Of a stretch of DNA of 64,000 bases, positions 1 to 7,738 are shown piece by piece. This DNA is from an uncultured Oscillospiraceae bacterium (lineage in GTDB: Bacteria > Bacillota > Clostridia > Oscillospirales > Acutalibacteraceae), in NCBI GenBank assembly GCA_949289045.1, contig CASEMN010000009.1:1-64000 (forward strand), read 5' to 3'. The position numbers and the translations under genes are program-made. The notes below the pieces were generated by a model that saw only the letters and a program-made list of their open reading frames with translations, was not told the DNA's origin and searched no databases. Position 1 is the stretch's first letter. Each line of letters opens with the position of its first letter.

Positions 1-79
1 TTCTAACAAATTACGTCTGGTTGCGTTAGAGGTACCAGATTTCATATCCCTTTGGTGCCTTGTAGCGCAGCGGAAAGGA
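1..79. other. window-edge sequence before the first gene
   Basis: No complete gene lies here. The frame of the following gene stays open to the window edge, but the ribosome site at 74-79 argues that translation starts at 92. A TAA at 4-6 could be the end of an upstream gene. In many Firmicutes such an SGNH-type protein follows an MBOAT O-acyltransferase gene, but nothing of that gene is visible here. Confidence 0.3.
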
Positions 80-91
80 ATGGTCATAAAT

Positions 92-1126
92 ATGAAAAAT
101 AAAAATATCTTCCGCTGGATTAGGGGAACTATATTTGTTGTTATAGCCGCTCTGCTTTTTTCTTACGTTTCGATGGTTGTGGAACGCAAGACCGTGGACG
201 GGTCGTGGAACTACATGGGAAAGCTCAACGAATTTTATGAAATGCCTGAAAATTCAATAGATGTAATAGCGGTAGGCTCCAGCCATGCTTACTGCACTAT
301 GAATCCTTTGGAAATTTGGAACAACAATAATATCACTTCTTTTGTTCTCGCCACTCAGCAGCAGCCCCTTAATGCTTCATATTATTATGTTAAAGAAGCT
401 TTTAAAACTCAGTCTCCGAAAGTGGTGATTGTTGAAGGGTTTATGGGCTACGTTGACTATGAGTATCCAAAAGACGGCGTTGCCTACGATGCTATTGACC
501 CTCTTCGCCCTTCCCTTAACAAATTAGCTCTTATAAGAGAAATTGTCCCCAGTGATCAAAGAGAAAATTATTATTTTAATGTGCTCAAATACCACTCACG
601 CTGGCGTGAGGTAAAAAAGCCGGATTACAATCCCGCATACAGACTGAAAGCTGACAGCTATAAAGGATTTGTTTTGCTTACAGATAATAAGCCTTTTGAA
701 AAATCCGAAATTGATTACGAAAAAGTAAATCAGCTTGATATTCCTGCTGTTCCTCTGGAGGCTCTTAACGCGCTGAAAGAACTTATTACCGAAAACGGTG
801 CAAAAATGCTGCTTCTTATAGCTCCTTATGAACACACAAATCAAAATGTCGCAGGTGTCATGAAAGCAGAAAGAGAATGGGCACAGGAAAACGGTGTTGA
901 TATTATCGATTTAAATGTCTTGTATGACGATCTTGGTATAGACGGAAAAACCGACTTTTATGATTCCGGCCACCTTAACGCATACGGTGCAAATAAGGCA
1001 AGCCGTTATATCGGAGATTATATTAAAGAAAACTATTCGATAGAACAAAATCCCAACGCTGACAGCGAAAAATGGAACAACGATTATAAAAAAGCTGAAG
1101 CAAAAATCAATAAAACCGACTCATGA
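92..1126 (+). CDS. SGNH/DltD-like membrane-anchored envelope protein
   Basis: Probable SGNH-fold protein related to DltD/AlgJ-type partners of membrane-bound O-acyltransferases. It starts with a basic stretch and one hydrophobic segment (about residues 8-30), so it is probably anchored with the catalytic part outside the cell. The GSSH motif (about residues 62-65) fits the nucleophile block of SGNH proteins, and DSGHLN near residue 290 fits the Asp-x-x-His block. The ATG at 92 is chosen over the ATG at 80 because AAAGGA at 74-79 touches the earlier codon but lies 12 nt from 92. It is followed by a strong hairpin terminator. The substrate is unknown. A plain esterase is the alternative. Confidence 0.65.
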   Translation: MKNKNIFRWIRGTIFVVIAALLFSYVSMVVERKTVDGSWNYMGKLNEFYEMPENSIDVIAVGSSHAYCTMNPLEIWNNNNITSFVLATQQQPLNASYYYVKEAFKTQSPKVVIVEGFMGYVDYEYPKDGVAYDAIDPLRPSLNKLALIREIVPSDQRENYYFNVLKYHSRWREVKKPDYNPAYRLKADSYKGFVLLTDNKPFEKSEIDYEKVNQLDIPAVPLEALNALKELITENGAKMLLLIAPYEHTNQNVAGVMKAEREWAQENGVDIIDLNVLYDDLGIDGKTDFYDSGHLNAYGANKASRYIGDYIKENYSIEQNPNADSEKWNNDYKKAEAKINKTDS

Positions 1127-1175
1127 AAAAAGTTCTCATGACAGATTTCAAATGTCATGAGAACTTTTTATTTTC
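1127..1175. terminator. bidirectional intrinsic terminator
   Basis: A 16-bp inverted repeat has arms at about 1127-1143 and 1153-1169. It is flanked by A-rich sequence on the left and T-rich sequence on the right, so it can end transcription of the converging genes on both strands. Confidence 0.85.
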
Positions 1176-1186
1176 TGATTAAAATT

Positions 1187-1768
1187 TCATTCCTGCTGAT
1201 CAAGGGTAAGCTCAAAGGACGGCATAAATTCCTCTGTAAAAATATTCGCCTCAGGCACTCCGAGACTTCTGATAGCATCCTCAGTGGCAGCTTTTGCAGA
1301 GACAAATTCACGGTTTCCCGCCTTCTCCTCTTCTATACATTTTATAAGAGCGCTGATTTTATCCGCTGCCTTTACAATACGCCAAAGCTCTTTGTCCCCT
1401 TCCCTTTTAAAAAACATGGGAGAAAACTCTTCCTTTATATCCTCCGGCAGCATGGTCATTATCTTTTCGCAGGCAGCGTCCTCTACAGCTTTGTAGGCTT
1501 CCTTTGTGCCACTACTGAAATACTTTACCGGTGTAGGCATATCGCCGGTAAGTATTTCCGGCATATCGTGGTAAAGTCCCAGAAGAGCGGCCCGCTCACA
1601 GTTATAATTTTTTCCAAGGCGCTTATTGCCCAGCACCGCAAGAGCATGGGCAATACAGGCTACCTCATGGCTGTGCTCGCTTATATTTTCGCTCACTGTA
1701 TTTCGCATAAGTGCCCAGCGGGTAATATATTTCATTCTCGAAACCATTGCAAAAAAACTTCGGGACAT
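1187..1768 (-). CDS. yfbR: HD-domain 5'-deoxynucleotidase, YfbR family
   Basis: Likely hydrolyses deoxyribonucleoside 5'-monophosphates, limiting dNMP pools in the cytosol. The 193-residue sequence tracks E. coli YfbR closely in its N-terminal half: RW-x-LMRN near residues 18-23, EHS-x-EVA near 31-37, the paired His-Asp of the HD domain in LYHDMPE (H67, D68), and the TGDMPTPVKYF block after it. Metal-binding His and Asp residues are all present. It sits 11 bp downstream of the DUF815 ATPase gene and is probably co-transcribed with it. The family call is firm. The exact nucleotide preference is inferred. Confidence 0.85.
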   Translation of the reverse strand: MSRSFFAMVSRMKYITRWALMRNTVSENISEHSHEVACIAHALAVLGNKRLGKNYNCERAALLGLYHDMPEILTGDMPTPVKYFSSGTKEAYKAVEDAACEKIMTMLPEDIKEEFSPMFFKREGDKELWRIVKAADKISALIKCIEEEKAGNREFVSAKAATEDAIRSLGVPEANIFTEEFMPSFELTLDQQE

Positions 1769-1779
1769 ATTTTTCTCCT

Positions 1780-2994
1780 TTACCAGTCAAGGCCTCTCTT
1801 TATTGAAGCTTCAACTACATTTATAAACTGCTTTGCCACTCTCGGTGAACGTCCGCCTCTTTCGAGAGCCCATTTTTCTCCCTTGGCGTGAAGCTCCTCA
1901 CTGTCAACCTCAAGGCCTCTGTCCGCTGCAATTCCGTCAAGGATATCGTAGAACTTCATTCTGTCGGGGTTTACAAAGGTTACGGAAAGTCCGAATCTGT
2001 CGGAAAGAGACATCTGCTCCTGACGTGCATCGCCAGAATGGAGGTCGTCACCGTCTCTGTCGGAGAATTTCTCCCTTACAAGGTGACGGAGATTTGATGT
2101 GGCATATATAAGTGTATTAGCCTGTCTTGCGGAAAGTCCTCCCTCAAGAGCGGCTTTGAGCTCTGCAAAGGAATCATCTCCCGCAGAAAACGAAAGGTCA
2201 TCTATAAATACAATAAATTTAAGGGGCAGAGCCGAAAGTATCTTTATAAGAGCAGGGAACTGGCAGATTGCACTTTTGGGCATTTCAACCATTCTAAGTC
2301 CTCTGTCGGCAAACTCGTTGAGGATTGCGTGAACCGTTGAGGATTTTCCCGTACCTCTGTCGCCGTAGAGAAGGACATTATTTGCCGGAAGCCCCTCAAT
2401 AAAGTTAATTGTATTTTCAACTACAAGTCCCCTCTGGTACTCATAGCTTTTAAGCTCTTCAAGCTTTATGGGATTTGTGCAGCCAATGGGCTCAAGGCTG
2501 CCGTTACGCCATGAAAAAGCTTTGTATTTTGCAAATACTCCGTAGGAATTTTTCTTATGGTATTCCCAAAGCTCCTTGGCTTCTGCGCTCCAGTCCCCCT
2601 CTCCCAAAGGTTCGGGAGCATTTCCGTTTTTCCAAAGAGGCAGGTTTTCACTGTGTACATTTTCATACATATCCTCAGGTCTTGCATTAGCAAGCTCCTG
2701 AAGAATTTTTAGGTCATGGGATACACCTGCAAGAAGACTGTCGCTGCACTGCTTACCGAATGCACTTCTTCTCGAAAATGGGTTATCATCAGAAAGAACC
2801 AGAGAAGCTATATATCCGGAAAGATTTTCTTCGGCTCCCGCATCAGCAAGGGCACAGAAAAGCTCGCCGTACTTTTCACCTTTTTTTTCATCGTCACATA
2901 ACGCAAGCTCCGCCGCAGCTTTTACGGCAGGATTTTCAAGCACCCCTCTGTATATGCAAAGAGAGTCCAGCTCCCCTTTTTTTATTTTCTTCAT
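1780..2994 (-). CDS. DUF815-family AAA ATPase
   Basis: P-loop ATPase of the DUF815 family, about 404 residues. The N-terminal ~180 residues are helical and of unknown role. Walker A is GDRGTGKS (about 211-218), and Walker B is FIVFIDDLSF (about 264), followed by a sensor-like ATSN. Family members resemble DnaA/DnaC-type AAA proteins, but no cellular role is established. The start is placed at the ATG at 2994, which lies a proper distance behind GGTGA. The TTG at 3000 abuts that site. A consensus promoter lies upstream (3013-3041), and yfbR follows at 11 bp. Confidence 0.75.
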   Translation of the reverse strand: MKKIKKGELDSLCIYRGVLENPAVKAAAELALCDDEKKGEKYGELFCALADAGAEENLSGYIASLVLSDDNPFSRRSAFGKQCSDSLLAGVSHDLKILQELANARPEDMYENVHSENLPLWKNGNAPEPLGEGDWSAEAKELWEYHKKNSYGVFAKYKAFSWRNGSLEPIGCTNPIKLEELKSYEYQRGLVVENTINFIEGLPANNVLLYGDRGTGKSSTVHAILNEFADRGLRMVEMPKSAICQFPALIKILSALPLKFIVFIDDLSFSAGDDSFAELKAALEGGLSARQANTLIYATSNLRHLVREKFSDRDGDDLHSGDARQEQMSLSDRFGLSVTFVNPDRMKFYDILDGIAADRGLEVDSEELHAKGEKWALERGGRSPRVAKQFINVVEASIKRGLDW

Positions 2995-3012
2995 TCTCAA
3001 TCACCGCTTCCG

Positions 3013-3041
3013 TATAAATACGCTGTTTTCCCCTTTGTCAA
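3013..3041 (-). promoter_or_regulatory. sigma-A promoter of the DUF815-yfbR pair
   Basis: On the minus strand, TTGACA (complement of 3036-3041) is 17 bp from TTTATA (complement of 3013-3018), just upstream of the start at 2994. Confidence 0.6.
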
Positions 3042-3125
3042 AGCTTTTTTAACCATTTAAAGCTATGTTTTTTTGAGAGAGAACTAGCTAATTTTAATTT
3101 TACTCCCAGTTTTTTTACATGTCAA

Positions 3126-3161
3126 TTAACACTAAAATGTTTTAGGGAATTACAGTGTTAA
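3126..3161. repeat. nested inverted repeats upstream of ilvC
   Basis: TTAACACT (3126-3133) is mirrored by AGTGTTAA (3154-3161). Inside lies a second palindrome, CTAAAA-TG-TTTTAG (3132-3145). There is no T-run, so an operator is more likely than a terminator. Confidence 0.4.
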
Positions 3162-3188
3162 AATGTTAAATTTTTTCTTATTTTTCTA

Positions 3189-3216
3189 TTGACGTAGATT
3201 TATACAGTGGTATAAT
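3189..3216 (+). promoter_or_regulatory. sigma-A promoter of ilvC
   Basis: TTGACG (3189-3194) and TATAAT (3211-3216) are separated by 16 bp. The predicted leader before ilvC is only about 60 nt, and I see no T-box in it. Confidence 0.75.
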
Positions 3217-3242
3217 ACTTCGTAAGGACTTAGGTGTTTTAA

Positions 3243-4277
<1,035 letters not shown>

Positions 4278-4308
4278 TCTCCACAGTTTAAGTTTATTTT
4301 AAACATAT

Positions 4309-4340
4309 AAGCGGCGCAGGTTTCTGTGCCGCTTTTCTTT
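4309..4340 (+). terminator. ilvC terminator
   Basis: An 11-bp stem (4309-4319 with 4324-4334, one G-T pair) with a four-base loop is followed by TTTCTTTT. Confidence 0.85.
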
Positions 4341-4353
4341 TACGGAGGGAAAA

Positions 4354-5763
4354 ATGGGTATTTACGAAAGTCTAATAGAAAACGCCGAAAGCGGCATTTA
4401 TCCCATGCATATGCCGGGACATAAACGAAACGGAAAATTTCTCCAGATGGTAAACCCTTATACAATAGATATAACAGAGGTTGACGGCTTTGACGATCTC
4501 CACGCTCCGGAGGGGATAATCCTTGATGCAATGGAGAAGGGCAAAAAACTTTATAAAAGCCGTAAATGCTTTCTGCTTGTAAACGGAAGCACTTGCGGAA
4601 TACTTTCAGCGATATGCGCCTGTGTTCCCAAAGGCGGCAAGCTCATTGCGGCAAGAAACTGCCACAAATCAGTATATAATGCCATTGCTTTAACTGAGTG
4701 CGAAAGCGTGTTCATAATGCCGGAAACCGATACACATAACGGCATCTGTGCCGGAATAACCGCTGCCCAGGCAGAAAAAGCTCTTTCGGAAAATCCCGAT
4801 GCTTCGGCACTGATAATCACATCACCTACTTATGAGGGCGTTGTTTCGGATATAGAAAAAATCAGCGAAGTCACAAGAAAATACGGTATTCCTCTGATTG
4901 TGGATGAAGCCCACGGCGCTCATTTCGGATTTTCCCCCATGTTCCCTGAAAGCGCTGTTTCAAAAGGCGCTGATATCGTGATACAAAGCCTTCACAAAAC
5001 CCTCCCCTCTTTTACACAGAGTGCAGTTCTCCACATCTGCACCGAATTTGGTGGAAAATTTCCCGTGCAGCGTTATCTTTCCATTTTTCAGTCCAGCAGT
5101 CCATCATATATCCTTATGGCAGGCATTGACCGCTGTTTTGATATCCTCAAAAATGACGGTGCAGAGCTTTTTGAGCTTTACGAAAACAGATTAAAGAATT
5201 TTTACAGCAGTATGGAAGAACTCAAAGTCATAAAAATTCTGCCGGAAGAATATCCAAAAGGGTTTACCCGTGATATGGGCAAAATCGTAATTGACCTTTG
5301 CTCTTCTCCCCTTACAGGCGGAGAATTTTCTGAACTGCTCCTTAAAAAATACAAAATCCAGCTGGAAATGGCTTCCTCTGGCTATGCAATCGCCATGACA
5401 TCAATTTGCGATACCGACGAGGGATTTAACAGACTTAAAGAAGCTCTCACGAAAATTGATTCATCACTTTTAAAGTCGGAAAGCACAAAGCAGTTTTCCC
5501 CTTTACCTGAGAAAATCGAGACCGTTCTTAAAATATCCGCGGCACTTTCAGCTTCTTCAAGGGATATTCCAATCAGTGAAACCGCCGGTAAAATTTCAGG
5601 GGAATTTATCTATGCCTATCCCCCCGGAATACCAATTATCGCTCCCGGCGAAAGATTTACCGATAAGGTTATCAATTCAATAGAGGAGCTTCTCAGCTGC
5701 GGCGTTTCGGTAAAAGGCTCCTCAGGAGCTTTCAAAGGCTCTGTAAAGGCTATTGATTATTGA
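4354..5763 (+). CDS. Orn/Lys/Arg decarboxylase-family PLP enzyme
   Basis: Fold type I PLP enzyme of the Orn/Lys/Arg decarboxylase group, about 469 residues, the size of the short Bacillus SpeA/YaaO type. It opens with the family block MHMPGHKRNGKF. PLP-site residues are IVDEAHGAH (D184, H187) and SLHKTLPSF, where K215 is the Schiff-base lysine. A C-terminal decarboxylase domain follows. The likely product is a polyamine precursor (agmatine, cadaverine or putrescine), but substrate cannot be read from sequence. The ATG follows GGAGG. The -35 box of the next operon overlaps its stop codon. Confidence 0.8.
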   Translation: MGIYESLIENAESGIYPMHMPGHKRNGKFLQMVNPYTIDITEVDGFDDLHAPEGIILDAMEKGKKLYKSRKCFLLVNGSTCGILSAICACVPKGGKLIAARNCHKSVYNAIALTECESVFIMPETDTHNGICAGITAAQAEKALSENPDASALIITSPTYEGVVSDIEKISEVTRKYGIPLIVDEAHGAHFGFSPMFPESAVSKGADIVIQSLHKTLPSFTQSAVLHICTEFGGKFPVQRYLSIFQSSSPSYILMAGIDRCFDILKNDGAELFELYENRLKNFYSSMEELKVIKILPEEYPKGFTRDMGKIVIDLCSSPLTGGEFSELLLKKYKIQLEMASSGYAIAMTSICDTDEGFNRLKEALTKIDSSLLKSESTKQFSPLPEKIETVLKISAALSASSRDIPISETAGKISGEFIYAYPPGIPIIAPGERFTDKVINSIEELLSCGVSVKGSSGAFKGSVKAIDY

Positions 5764-5788
5764 CACAAGGGGTAAAATCCGTTACAAT
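5760..5788 (+). promoter_or_regulatory. sigma-A promoter of the SCIFF operon
   Basis: TTGACA (5760-5765) and TACAAT (5783-5788) are 17 bp apart. The -35 box overlaps the TGA stop of the upstream gene, so the SCIFF unit has its own promoter. Confidence 0.8.
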
Positions 5789-5820
5789 AAGATGAAAGTA
5801 TTTTGAAAGAGGGTGTATCC

Positions 5821-5967
5821 ATGAAAAGAATAAAGACTTTGGCAACAAGAAACCTTGCTGAATCCGCAAAGAAGGGCGGCTGCGGCGAGTGCCAGACATC
5901 CTGCCAGTCCGCTTGCAAGACATCCTGCGGCATTGCAAACCAGCAGTGCGAAAAGAGCAAGAAATAA
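5821..5967 (+). CDS. scfA: SCIFF ranthipeptide precursor (six cysteines in forty-five)
   Basis: A 48-residue peptide with the hallmark SCIFF composition: a basic leader with NLAESAKKGG, then six cysteines at residues 21, 24, 28, 32, 36 and 43. SCIFF peptides are near-universal in Clostridia. They are modified by a radical SAM enzyme that links cysteine sulphur to a non-alpha carbon of an acceptor residue. The product's function is not settled, with quorum-like signalling proposed. The start follows GAGGG at 5809-5813. A terminator-like hairpin separates it from its maturase gene. The identification is strong because the maturase is the next gene. Confidence 0.95.
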   Translation: MKRIKTLATRNLAESAKKGGCGECQTSCQSACKTSCGIANQQCEKSKK

Positions 5968-5978
5968 GGACTCAAATT

Positions 5979-6015
5979 ATCGCCGCACTGCCCCTGAGGC
6001 GTGCGGCGATTTTTA
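5979..6015 (+). terminator. hairpin with T-run between scfA and scfB
   Basis: A perfect 10-bp stem (5979-5988 with 6001-6010) is followed by TTTT. As a leaky terminator it would give more peptide message than enzyme message. Confidence 0.7.
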
Positions 6016-6041
6016 CTGCATATATTTAAGGAGACAGAAAA

Positions 6042-7412
6042 ATGATACATCAGTATAAAATGGGCGGATACAATATTGTCCTTGACCCCAACAGCGGCAG
6101 CGTCCATTCAGTGGATGAAGTTGCATACGATATAATCGGAATGTACGAAAATCACACTCCCGAAGAAATCACAAAGGAAATAGTTGAACGCTACGGCGAA
6201 AAAGAGGGCGTCACCCCCGAAGATGTAGCCGAAGTTCTCGAAGATATAGAAACTCTCAAAAAAGAGGGAAAGCTTTTCTCTGAGGATACATACAGAAATC
6301 TTGCAATAGATTTCAAGAACCGTCCCACAGTTATAAAGGCAATGTGCCTTCATATTGCCCATGACTGCAACCTTGCCTGCAAATACTGTTTTGCCGGAGA
6401 GGGCGAATACTGCGGAGACCGTTCCCTTATGAGCTTTGAGGTCGGAAAGCAGGCTTTTGATTTTCTTATTGCCAACTCAGGTACAAGAAAGAATCTGGAA
6501 GTTGACTTTTTCGGCGGCGAACCTCTCATGAACTTTGAGGTTGTAAAGCAGCTTGTAGCATATGCAAGGGAACAGGAAAAAATTCACAACAAGAATTTCC
6601 GCTTTACACTTACCACAAACGGCGTACTTCTTGACGAAGAGGTTATGGATTTCGCTAACAAAGAGATGTATAACGTTGTTTTAAGCCTTGACGGACGCAA
6701 GGAAACCAACGACAGAATGAGAGTAAGCCGTAACGGTAAGGGAAGCTACGACCTTATTGTGCCTAAATTCAAAGAGATGGTCAAGCGCCGCGGCGACAAG
6801 GAATACTATATAAGAGGTACTTATACCCATTACAACACAGACTTTACAAAAGACATTCTCCATATGGCAGATCTTGGCTTTACAAAGCTTGCAATGGAGC
6901 CTGTTGTAGCTTCTCCCGATGCACCCTATGCATTAAAGGAAGAGGATTTGCCCACACTTTTCGACCAGTACGAAAAGCTTGCAGCTGAAATGGTACGCCG
7001 TGAGAAGAACGGAAAGGGCTTTACATTCTTCCACTATATGATAGACCTTGAGGGCGGCCCATGCATTGCAAAGAGAATTGCCGGCTGCGGAGTGGGCACA
7101 GAGTACGTTGCAGTTACCCCCTGGGGAGATTTATATCCCTGCCATCAGTTCGTGGGCGATGAAAACTATCTTTTAGGAAACGTCTTTGACGGCATTACAA
7201 ACGAAGAAGTAAGAAGCCGCTTCAAAATGTGCAACATCTATACACGTCCCCAGTGTAACGACTGCTTTGCAAGACTTTATTGCAGCGGCGGATGCTCAGC
7301 AAACTCATACCACGCCACAGGCAGCATAGAGGGAATTTATGAGCTTGGCTGCAAACTTCACAGAAAACGTGTCGAATGTGCAATTATGATGAAAGTTGCA
7401 CTTGCCGAATAA
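6042..7412 (+). CDS. scfB: SCIFF radical SAM/SPASM maturase
   Basis: Matures the SCIFF peptide by radical chemistry, forming Cys thioether crosslinks. The 456 residues show an N-terminal PqqD-like peptide-recognition region (about 1-90) with a Pro-Glu-Glu-Ile helix block. The SAM cluster motif DCNLACKYC follows (Cys 109, 113, 116). The FFGGEPLMNF block comes next, and a C-terminal SPASM domain carries many cysteines, ending in CNDCFARLYCSGGC and a last GCKLH. These hold auxiliary iron-sulphur clusters. It lies 74 bp after the peptide gene with a hairpin between, and the ATG follows AAGGAG. Confidence 0.95.
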   Translation: MIHQYKMGGYNIVLDPNSGSVHSVDEVAYDIIGMYENHTPEEITKEIVERYGEKEGVTPEDVAEVLEDIETLKKEGKLFSEDTYRNLAIDFKNRPTVIKAMCLHIAHDCNLACKYCFAGEGEYCGDRSLMSFEVGKQAFDFLIANSGTRKNLEVDFFGGEPLMNFEVVKQLVAYAREQEKIHNKNFRFTLTTNGVLLDEEVMDFANKEMYNVVLSLDGRKETNDRMRVSRNGKGSYDLIVPKFKEMVKRRGDKEYYIRGTYTHYNTDFTKDILHMADLGFTKLAMEPVVASPDAPYALKEEDLPTLFDQYEKLAAEMVRREKNGKGFTFFHYMIDLEGGPCIAKRIAGCGVGTEYVAVTPWGDLYPCHQFVGDENYLLGNVFDGITNEEVRSRFKMCNIYTRPQCNDCFARLYCSGGCSANSYHATGSIEGIYELGCKLHRKRVECAIMMKVALAE

Positions 7413-7456
7413 TCCAAAGGTCAATATTATTTTCAAAAAATAAATACAAATTATTG

Positions 7457-7505
7457 AAATATAGGTGTGAAAAATTTTAATATTTTACACCTATATTTTT
7501 TCTTT
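7457..7505 (+). terminator. scfB terminator
   Basis: An AT-rich stem (7457-7473 with 7483-7498, one bulged G) is followed by a long T-run. The rest of the gap up to 7661 is very AT-rich and shows nothing else. Confidence 0.75.
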
Positions 7506-7661
7506 TTTATAAATTTAAAGATTGATAAAATTATATCAAATTCATATTTTTAAATATTTAATTTTCTTTTTTCTCATTTTGCATTTCTTATTGTTTTTGT
7601 ATAAAATTACTAATTTTAACTTATTTAAAATAAGTTTTAGGTGCAAAATATGCAAATTTTA

Positions 7662-7690
7662 TTGACAGTATATGAAATAATTGTTAATAT
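7662..7690 (+). promoter_or_regulatory. extended -10 promoter of the secreted TDP-repeat protein
   Basis: TTGACA (7662-7667) is followed after 17 bp by TAATAT (7685-7690), with TG one base before the -10 box. Confidence 0.75.
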
Positions 7691-7738
7691 AAGGTTGCGG
7701 TATTCGAAATACTTCATTAAAGAAAAGAGGAATGTGAA

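Noticed and set aside
1157..1891. 244-residue plus-strand frame over yfbR
   Set aside because: Antisense to the clear yfbR gene. Its composition is not protein-like, and the terminator at 1127-1175 sits at its start.
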